Positions 14,951-19,715 of a stretch of DNA of 19,715 nt are shown piece after piece. Source of the DNA: DASPKS01 sp035628035 (GTDB lineage: Bacteria; Bacteroidota; Rhodothermia; Rhodothermales; Rubricoccaceae); NCBI GenBank assembly GCA_035628035.1, contig DASPKS010000024.1, forward strand, positions 1 to 19,715, in the 5' to 3' direction. The first letter of the stretch is position 1. Each line of letters opens with the position of its first letter. The notes beneath the pieces are model-generated. The model was not told where the DNA came from. It did not search any database and worked only from the letters and a program-made list of their open reading frames with translations. Both the position numbers and the translations under genes were made by a program.

Positions 14951-15661
14951 TCAGGGACGGCCCGCCTTGTCTCCGCCACCGTCGAAGATAGGGCGGGCGG
15001 GGCGAGCGACGAACGCCTTGAGGTACGCCGGCTCGAACGCCGCCACGTCTTCGAGGTGCCCGGCCCGGAAGCGCTCCGCCCCCAGCCGGGCCACCCGCAC
15101 CGCCGACGCCGTCGCCGGCCAGAGGCGCGCGGGCCGCCGGCCTACCTCTGCCAGCGACTCGGCGGCTCCGCCGACGAGCCACAGCCGTTCGTTCGGGGGG
15201 AGCCAGCCTGCGACGTCCTCGTGCGTCAGGGCGGCGACCTCGCCGGAGGGCGCGAGCCGCCCGTCCTCCACGTCGAACGCGGCGGCGAAGACCTCCCCAC
15301 GCCGGGAGGGGAGGGCCGCCACGACCGCGTCGCCGGGTAGGGCTGCCGGGAGGACGGCGCGGGCGAGGGCCTCTAGCGTAGGCACCCCCACCAGCGCCGC
15401 GCCGGAGGCCGCGCACAGCCCCTTCGCCGTGCTTACGCCAATGCGGAGCCCCGTGAATGAGCCCGGCCCGGCCGAGACCGCAACGGCCCCCAGGTCTGCA
15501 GCAGTAGCTCCGGCGTGGGCGAGAACGTCCCGGATGAGGGGGACGAGGTGCGCGGCGTGAGCACGCGGCCGGGCCACCTCGGCCGAAACCACGAGTACGT
15601 CCTCGTCGAGGAGGGCCACGCCGCAGATATCCGTCGCCGTTTCGAGACCGAGGAGGAGCAT
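14951..15661 (-). CDS. tsaB: tRNA N6-threonylcarbamoyladenosine synthesis protein TsaB
   Basis: TsaB (YeaZ) is the non-catalytic partner of TsaD in the complex that adds threonylcarbamoyl to A37 of ANN-decoding tRNAs. The 236-residue length fits. The N-terminal ASKHA strand LLGLETATDICGVALLDED (3-21) and the TsaB signature AGPGSFTGLRIGVSTAKGL (64-82) are clear. RPRAHAAHLVPLI (31-43) is the helix that packs against TsaD. I take ATG 15661 as start, since it places the first strand right after the methionine; an ATG at 15682 would add seven residues. It points away from the EF-G-like gene, and the 145-bp region between them must hold promoters for both. It lies upstream of accD on the same strand. 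Confidence 0.93.
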   Translation of the reverse strand: MLLLGLETATDICGVALLDEDVLVVSAEVARPRAHAAHLVPLIRDVLAHAGATAADLGAVAVSAGPGSFTGLRIGVSTAKGLCAASGAALVGVPTLEALARAVLPAALPGDAVVAALPSRRGEVFAAAFDVEDGRLAPSGEVAALTHEDVAGWLPPNERLWLVGGAAESLAEVGRRPARLWPATASAVRVARLGAERFRAGHLEDVAAFEPAYLKAFVARPARPIFDGGGDKAGRP

Positions 15662-15727
15662 GAGCAGCGAGAATGGCGTCACCGGAAGGTAACGGAGCCA
15701 GGCCTCGCCCTTTGCCCGACGACCTTC

Positions 15728-15755
15728 TTGACAAAGAACCGGCCCCCGCTATCTT
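15728..15755 (+). promoter_or_regulatory. Predicted sigma-70-like promoter of the EF-G-like gene
   Basis: A perfect -35 hexamer TTGACA at 15728-15733 is followed after 16 bp by TATCTT at 15750-15755 as the -10. Transcription would start near 15762 and leave a leader of about 45 bases before the ATG at 15807. It sits in the only sizeable divergent intergenic region of the window. The -10 also partly fits the TAnnTTTG pattern of Bacteroidota sigma factors. This is a sequence-only prediction. Confidence 0.5.
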
Positions 15756-15795
15756 CCTCGCCCCTTTACCCTTTCGTTACCAGCCGCACCTGCTC

Positions 15796-15801
15796 AGGAG
15801 G
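15796..15801 (+). promoter_or_regulatory. Strong Shine-Dalgarno AGGAGG of the EF-G-like gene
   Basis: AGGAGG ends five bases before the ATG at 15807. It fixes that start codon and is the clearest ribosome-binding site in the window. Most of the glycan genes instead start inside or right after the preceding gene with no obvious SD. Confidence 0.75.
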
Positions 15802-15806
15802 GGTGT

Positions 15807-17924
15807 ATGAACGTCTACGACGCCGACCACATCCGCAACATCGCCCTCGTCGGCCACCAGGGCACCGGGAAGACGACCCTCGCCGAGGCCATGCTCCACA
15901 GCGCCGGGGCCGTCCCGCGTATGGGGTCGGTCGAGGAGGGGAACACCGTGAGCGACTACCACCCGAGCGAGCGCGAGCGCCAGATGAGCGTGTTCACCTC
16001 GCTCCTCCACGCGGAGTGGGAGGGCCACAAGATCAACCTCCTCGACACCCCCGGCTACGCTGACTTCGTGGGGGAGACCATCGCCGCGCTGAAGGTGGCC
16101 GACACCGCGCTCTTCGTGGTCGACGCTGCCGAGGGTGTGCAGGTGGGGACCGAACTCGCCTGGGGCTACACCGAGCAGACGCAGACCCCGGCGATGTTCG
16201 TCCTCAACAAGCTCGACATGGCCGACTCCGATTTCGAGACGGCGCTCTCGCGGATCCGCGAGCGGTTCGGCCGGGCCGCCACGCCCGTCCAGCTCCCCGG
16301 CGGCAGCGGCTCGCGGACGATCATCGACGTCCTCCTCATGAAGCAGCTCCGCTTCGACGAGAAGGGAAAGTGCGAGGAGAGCGACATCGCGCCGGAGTTT
16401 GCCGACCGTGCGGCCGAGCTCCACAACGAGCTCGTCGAGAACATCGCCGAGAACGACGAGTCGCTGATGGAGAAGTACTTCGAGCAGGGTCAGCTTTCCA
16501 TCGACGACATGCGGCAGGGGCTCCGCACGGCGATGATCCGCCACCAGCTCTTCCCCATCTTCCTCACCGTGGCGAGCGAGAACATCGGCGTGAGCCGGCT
16601 GATGAGCTTCATCGACAACGTGTGCCCGAGTCCGGCCATGATGCCGCCCCCAGCTATGGAAACGGGGGAGGTCAAGGTGGACCCGAAGGCCGACCCCGTC
16701 GCGTTCGTGTTCCGCACGATGGCCGAGGAGCACGTGGGCGAGTACTCGTTCCTCCGCGTCTACGACGGCACGCTCGCCCCTGGGCTCGACCTCGAGAATG
16801 CGCAGCACCGCATCATCGAGCGGCTCGGCGGGCTCTTCGCCATCAACGGGAAGACGCGCACGCCGGTGCAGCAGCTCGTCGCGGGCGACCTCGGCGCCAC
16901 GGTGAAGCTGAAGGACACCCACACGGGGGACACCCTCCGCAAGAAGGGCTCGACGTGCGTCGTGGCGCCCATCCAGTTCCCCGAGCCGCGCATGGCCCTC
17001 GCCGTCCGCGCGGCCAAGCAGGGCGAGGAGGACAAGCTCGCCCAGGGCATCCACCAGCTCGTCAAGGAGGACCCCAGCCTCCGCTTCGCGCAGGACGCTC
17101 ACCTCGCGCAGATGACGCTCGCCGGGCAGGGCGAGACCCATCTCGACGTGGCGAAGTCCCGCCTCAAGAACCGGTTCGGCGTGGAGGTCGAGTACGACCG
17201 CCCGAAGATCTCGTACCGCGAGACGGTGCAGGGCCGCTCGCGCGCCTCGTACCGCCACAAGAAGCAGACGGGCGGCGCTGGGCAGTTCGCCGACATCTCG
17301 ATGATGGTCGAGCCCCTCACCGAGATGTTCAACCCCCCGGAGGACATGAAGCAGCGTGGCGAGCACACGCTGCACACGGAGTGGGGCGCGAAGATCCAGT
17401 TCATCGACGCCATCGTCGGCGGCGTCATCGACATGCAGCGGTTCTTCGGGGCCATCCAGAAGGGCGTGGCCGATGGCCTCCGCGAGGGGCCCGTTGCGGG
17501 CTACCCCGTCGGCGACGTCCGCGTCGTCATCTTCGACGGGGGGATGCACCCCGTGGACTCCAACGAGAACGCATTCAAGACGGCCTCGAAGATGTGCTTC
17601 CGCAACGCGTTCCGCGACGCGCAGCCCGCCATCCTCGAGCCCATCGTGGACCTCGAAGTGACGGTGCCCGAGGCGTACATGGGCGAGGTCCTCGGCGACC
17701 TCAACACCCGCCGCGCCCGCATCCAGGGCATGGATGCCGACGGCGTCTTCCAGAAGATCAAGGCGCAGGTGCCCGAGGCCGAGCTCTACCGCTACGCGAC
17801 GTCCCTCCGCTCGCTCACGCAGGGGCGGGGGATTCACCATGCGCAGTTCAGCCACTACGAGCCGATGCCGCGCCACGTGCAGGAGAAGCTCGTCGCCGAG
17901 CGCGCCGAACTCGAGGAGGCCTGA
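15807..17924 (+). CDS. Elongation factor G-like GTPase (EF-G2/FusA2-type paralogue)
   Basis: A 705-residue translational GTPase with the full EF-G layout: G domain, domain II (about 300-380), domain III (about 400-470), domain IV (about 475-600) and domain V (about 600-690). The G motifs are GHQGTGKTT (16-24), DTPGYADF (80-87) and NKLD (134-137). Canonical EF-G instead has AHIDAGKTT, a RGITI switch I and DTPGHVDF. Here switch I reads SERERQMSVFTS, and the histidine after DTPG, which in EF-G supports GTP hydrolysis, is a tyrosine (Tyr83). These changes match the EF-G-like/EF-G2 group found beside a canonical fusA in many bacteria; its role is unsettled. SD, promoter and terminator make it a single-gene unit. 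A canonical fusA is expected elsewhere in the genome but cannot be checked here. Confidence 0.9.
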   Translation: MNVYDADHIRNIALVGHQGTGKTTLAEAMLHSAGAVPRMGSVEEGNTVSDYHPSERERQMSVFTSLLHAEWEGHKINLLDTPGYADFVGETIAALKVADTALFVVDAAEGVQVGTELAWGYTEQTQTPAMFVLNKLDMADSDFETALSRIRERFGRAATPVQLPGGSGSRTIIDVLLMKQLRFDEKGKCEESDIAPEFADRAAELHNELVENIAENDESLMEKYFEQGQLSIDDMRQGLRTAMIRHQLFPIFLTVASENIGVSRLMSFIDNVCPSPAMMPPPAMETGEVKVDPKADPVAFVFRTMAEEHVGEYSFLRVYDGTLAPGLDLENAQHRIIERLGGLFAINGKTRTPVQQLVAGDLGATVKLKDTHTGDTLRKKGSTCVVAPIQFPEPRMALAVRAAKQGEEDKLAQGIHQLVKEDPSLRFAQDAHLAQMTLAGQGETHLDVAKSRLKNRFGVEVEYDRPKISYRETVQGRSRASYRHKKQTGGAGQFADISMMVEPLTEMFNPPEDMKQRGEHTLHTEWGAKIQFIDAIVGGVIDMQRFFGAIQKGVADGLREGPVAGYPVGDVRVVIFDGGMHPVDSNENAFKTASKMCFRNAFRDAQPAILEPIVDLEVTVPEAYMGEVLGDLNTRRARIQGMDADGVFQKIKAQVPEAELYRYATSLRSLTQGRGIHHAQFSHYEPMPRHVQEKLVAERAELEEA

Positions 17925-17945
17925 GCGTAACCCGATAGAGGGTGC

Positions 17946-17986
17946 ACCGAGAGGCGGGCCCTGCGGTCCGCTCTCTCGGTTTTTTA
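17946..17986 (+). terminator. Intrinsic terminator after the EF-G-like gene
   Basis: ACCGAGAG at 17946-17953 pairs with CTCTCGGT at 17973-17980. The stem extends inward, with one bulged base, through GCGGGCC against GGTCCGC around a CTGC loop. It is followed at once by a run of T residues (17980-17985) and A. This is a textbook rho-independent terminator, 21 bases after the stop codon. Confidence 0.92.
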
Positions 17987-18076
17987 TTGGGCTCGGGGCG
18001 GGTAAGGCGGAATGACGCGGCGCGGAAACATCTATTGCCGCAGCGCGTCAAGCGGCGCGAAACCGCTCTCTCGTCC

Positions 18077-18520
18077 ATGCCCCGCATCGTCAAGCGGTAC
18101 GGCAGCCGCAAGCTCTACGACCCCACCGAGCGCCGCTACGTCGGTCTCGGCGAGCTCGCAGCGTGGATCCGCGCGGGCCAGCAGGTGCGGGTCATAGACA
18201 ACCGCACCGGCGAGGACGTGACCTCGGCCGTCCTCACCCAGGTGATCTCCGACGAAGGCCGCCGCGGCACGGCGCTCTCGGTGCCCTTCCTCCACGACCT
18301 GATCCGGGCTGGCGAGGAGGCGCTCAAAGGCGCGCGCGACGAGGCGTCGGCCTTCGTCACGCGCTCCTTCGACCGGATCCGCCCGGTCGCCGGGCCGCTC
18401 GGCGAGGTCCGCGCCGAGATGGAGCGGCTCCGCGAGCGGCTCGAAGCCCTCGAAGCGTCGCTCCGCGACCTCGATGAAGAGGCGCCAACGAATGGCGCTG
18501 CTTCCCGCCGTCCCCGCTGA
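18077..18520 (+). CDS. phaR: Polyhydroxyalkanoate synthesis regulator (PhaR-type)
   Basis: A 147-residue protein whose N-terminal domain (about 4-62) is the PHB/PHA accumulation regulator DNA-binding domain: IVKRYGSRKLYDPTERRYV, then LGELAAWIRAGQQVRVID and NRTGEDVTSAVLTQVI. Proteins of this family bind both DNA and PHA granules and repress phasin genes until polymer is made. The C-terminal part is a charged helix (about 105-136, with LRERLEALEASLRDLDEE) probably forming a coiled coil. The ATG at 18077 begins directly before the conserved domain; the frame is open further upstream but crosses the terminator region. It lies 30 bp upstream of a phasin gene on the same strand, which is the usual pairing. 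No PHA synthase is in the window. Confidence 0.88.
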   Translation: MPRIVKRYGSRKLYDPTERRYVGLGELAAWIRAGQQVRVIDNRTGEDVTSAVLTQVISDEGRRGTALSVPFLHDLIRAGEEALKGARDEASAFVTRSFDRIRPVAGPLGEVRAEMERLRERLEALEASLRDLDEEAPTNGAASRRPR

Positions 18521-18550
18521 ATCACCCCTGTCTCCACAGCAAGTACCCCG

Positions 18551-19204
18551 ATGTCTGAGACGAACACGACCAAGACCGAGCAGCTCCGCGAGGAGCTCCA
18601 GAAGACCGCCGACGAGGCCATCACGTTCGCTAAGAACGCGACCGAGTCGGTGCAGGCCAACCTGAAGGAGGGCGCGACCGACCTCAAGGAGGCCGCCCAG
18701 AAGATCTTCCTCGCCGGGCTCGGCGCCCTCACGGCGGCCGAGGAGGAGCGCTCGAAGCTCTTCAAAAAGCTTGTCCGCAAGGGCGAGAAGTTCGACTACA
18801 AGGCGCTCGGCGGCGATGCCCTCAAGCGCGTCCGCCAGCAGCTCGGCGACGGTACCGAAAAGGTTACCGACGCCGTGAAGGAGCGCGCCACCGACGCGAA
18901 GTACGTGGCCGGCGAGGCCGCCGGGAAGGTGGAGGACCGCGTGCAGGAGGCCGTCGCTGCCGTGATGAAGCGGCTTGGCGTGCCCACGCGCGAGGAGATC
19001 TCCGAGCTGACGGCGAGCGTCGAGCGGCTCACGAAGCACGTCGAGCGGCTGAAGGCCGAGCAGAAGACGACCGCCGCACCCGAGGTCGTCGCCGTCGGCG
19101 GCGGCTGGTACGAGGTGAGGGTGGGCGAGGTCGTCATCGAGAAGGTGCAGGGGAAGGAGGCCGCCGAGGAGGCGCTCGCCCGGCTCCTCGCCCACCAGGC
19201 CTGA
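18551..19204 (+). CDS. Phasin family protein (PHA granule-associated)
   Basis: A 217-residue, highly charged, mostly helical protein of the PhaI/PhaF-like phasin family, which coats polyhydroxyalkanoate granules. AAQKIFLAGLGALTAAEEER (48-67) and SKLFKKLVRKGEKF (68-81) are the family core, and VEDRVQEAVAAVMKRLGVPTREEISEL (127-153 in total) followed by the heptad-like SVERLTKHVERLKAE (156-170) is the typical leucine-zipper end. After a linker there is a separate small domain with GGGWYEVRVGEVVIEKVQG (183-201) and KEAAEEALARLL, which is not part of the phasins I know best. Cotranscribed with phaR by spacing and direction. Leucine codons are 14 CTC, 3 CTG and 2 CTT, a useful marker of the host's codon use. 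Confidence 0.85.
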   Translation: MSETNTTKTEQLREELQKTADEAITFAKNATESVQANLKEGATDLKEAAQKIFLAGLGALTAAEEERSKLFKKLVRKGEKFDYKALGGDALKRVRQQLGDGTEKVTDAVKERATDAKYVAGEAAGKVEDRVQEAVAAVMKRLGVPTREEISELTASVERLTKHVERLKAEQKTTAAPEVVAVGGGWYEVRVGEVVIEKVQGKEAAEEALARLLAHQA

Positions 19205-19233
19205 CGGAGCCTCTCGCCGCTTTGGTGAACAGA

Positions 19234-19268
19234 GCGAGCGGCGCGGAGGACACCTCCGCGCCGCTCGC
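19234..19268. terminator. Perfect 16-bp hairpin after the phasin gene
   Basis: GCGAGCGGCGCGGAGG (19234-19249) is followed by a three-base loop ACA and its exact reverse complement (19253-19268). It begins 30 bases after the phasin stop. No T-run follows on the + strand (GTCTCC), so it is not a classic intrinsic terminator. It may still stop transcription or protect the 3' end of the phaR-phasin transcript. Confidence 0.55.
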
Positions 19269-19341
19269 GTCTCCGGACGAACCGCACGCGCGGCCGAGTA
19301 GATTCGCGGCGCGGCAGACACCCAACGAGCCACACCGCCTC

Positions 19342-19413
19342 ATGCAGGTCGTTGACCACCGCCCCGTCGGCCGGGTCGGGCTCGCCCTCGCGGGCGGGGG
19401 CCCGGAGGGCGCC
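19342..19413 (+). pseudogene. 5' fragment of a patatin-like phospholipase gene
   Basis: An ATG at 19342 opens a frame reading MQVVDHRPVGRVGLALAGGG followed by PEGA. This matches the N-terminus of patatin-like phospholipases, where the first strand leads into the glycine-rich oxyanion-hole loop (LALAGGGPxGA), usually followed by YEIGALRAL. After Ala24 (19411-19413) the similarity ends and the + strand becomes the antisense of a mutS gene. The catalytic Ser (GxSxG) and Asp (DGG/DGA) regions are absent. The short length limits certainty, but the motif and position are good. It is the same direction as the upstream phasin and probably is the native next gene of this genome. Confidence 0.5.
19408..19413. 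other. Chimeric junction at a GGCGCC palindrome
   Basis: The patatin-like reading frame (+) runs through 19413 and the mutS reading frame (-) begins at 19411, so the two share GCC inside the palindromic hexamer GGCGCC. To the left, codon use and motifs fit the window; to the right, the only recognisable coding is inverted mutS with different codon preference. This marks a join between two unrelated sequences, either an assembly/library artefact or a rearrangement. Confidence 0.55.
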
Positions 19414-19715
19414 GATCTCGTCGAGGACGACCAGGCTGCGCGGCGTGGCCCCGTGCAGGATCGCGGCCGTCTCCAGCATCTCGACCATGAACGTCGACTG
19501 CCCGGACGCGATGTCGTCCTGCGCGCCGATGCGCGCGCAGATGCGGTCGAGCAGCGGCACCCGCGCGCGCGCCGCCGGCACGTAGCAGCCGCACTGCGCC
19601 AGCAGCGCGATCAGCGCCGCCTGCCGCAGGTAGGTCGACTTGCCGCCCATGTTCGGGCCGGTCAGCACCACGATGTCCGCGCCCGCGCGGCCGCCCGCCT
19701 CCCCGCCGCCCCCAC
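19411..19715 (-). CDS. mutS: MutS ATPase-domain fragment, truncated at both ends
   Basis: On the minus strand about 100 residues match the ATPase domain of the mismatch-recognition protein MutS. The Walker A motif TGPNMGGKSTYLRQAALIAL, then DRICARIGAQDDIASGQSTF with the MutS signature, MVEMLETAAILH, and Walker B LVVLDEIG are all clear. Full MutS is roughly 850-900 residues and would continue RGTSTYDG after DEIG; here it changes at 19411 to ALRAPAREG, which is antisense of the patatin-like fragment. The other end leaves the window at 19715 through a glycine-rich loop. Leucine codons are 9 CTG and 2 CTC, opposite to the phasin gene 200 bp away. It cannot make a functional MutS as assembled; it is probably from another replicon or organism. 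Confidence 0.85.

Noticed and set aside
14082..15560. 492-codon + strand frame across accD and tsaB
   Set aside because: It is the antisense of two strongly recognised genes and has no motif of its own.
13989..15734. Single 581-residue protein containing AccD with a long N-terminal extension
   Set aside because: The extension is the shadow of tsaB in another frame; AccD begins normally at MAWF (14903).
15688..15781. 7-bp inverted repeat GGTAACG ... CGTTACC flanking the tsaB/EF-G promoter region
   Set aside because: The two arms are 80 bp apart and do not extend past 7 bp; in 150 bp such a match is not unlikely by chance.
18012..18076. Possible promoter for phaR (TATTG-like -10 near 18033)
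   Set aside because: No convincing -35 at the right spacing; a promoter must exist after the terminator but I cannot place it.
1..19715. CRISPR arrays, tRNA or rRNA genes, insertion sequences, toxin-antitoxin or phage-defence genes
   Set aside because: I saw no regularly spaced repeats, no cloverleaf-like sequences and no transposase or defence motifs on either strand.

Overview
The window is very GC-rich, densely packed bacterial DNA. Leucine codons lean strongly to CTC in the genes I counted. The combination of a Bacteroidota-style exosortase-family protein, an EF-G-like paralogue, a PhaR/phasin pair and high GC suggests a marine or halophilic member of the Rhodothermia/Rhodothermales (for example a Rubricoccaceae-like organism). 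This placement is inference; there is no rRNA or other decisive marker here.

Region 1 (1-13982, all + strand) is one tightly packed cell-surface glycan or exopolysaccharide cluster of 13 genes. In order it holds a GT4 glycosyltransferase (5' end cut off by the window), a CgeB-like glycosyltransferase, a GT4, a Wzy-like multi-pass polymerase/ligase, a GT4, an FkbM-type methyltransferase, a GT2, a NodU/CmcH-type carbamoyltransferase, an exosortase-family membrane cysteine protease, a small multi-pass membrane protein that overlaps it by 4 bp, a WbuB-like GT4, a GT2 and a last GT4. Several genes overlap by 1-28 bp at their starts and stops, which suggests one translationally coupled operon. The glycosyltransferases would build a repeat unit, FkbM and the carbamoyltransferase would decorate it, and the Wzy-like protein would polymerise or transfer it. 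The exosortase pair links the glycan locus to sorting of surface proteins. No initiating phosphoglycosyltransferase, flippase or sorting substrate is visible, so the locus probably continues upstream.

Region 2 (13989-15661, - strand) holds two housekeeping genes convergent with the glycan cluster: accD (acetyl-CoA carboxylase beta) and tsaB (tRNA t6A synthesis). Region 3 (15662-17986, + strand) is a promoter, a strong Shine-Dalgarno, an EF-G-like translation-factor GTPase with a divergent P-loop and switch I, and a textbook intrinsic terminator. Region 4 (18077-19268, + strand) is a polyhydroxyalkanoate module: a PhaR-type regulator and a phasin, followed by a perfect 16-bp hairpin.

Region 5 (19342-19715) is anomalous. 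The first 24 codons of what looks like a patatin-like phospholipase on the + strand run directly into the antisense of a mutS ATPase-domain fragment at a GGCGCC palindrome. The mutS piece uses CTG rather than CTC for leucine, unlike the phasin gene beside it. It looks like foreign DNA joined on, most likely an assembly or library chimera, otherwise a real rearrangement. No stretch longer than 300 bp lacks a gene.
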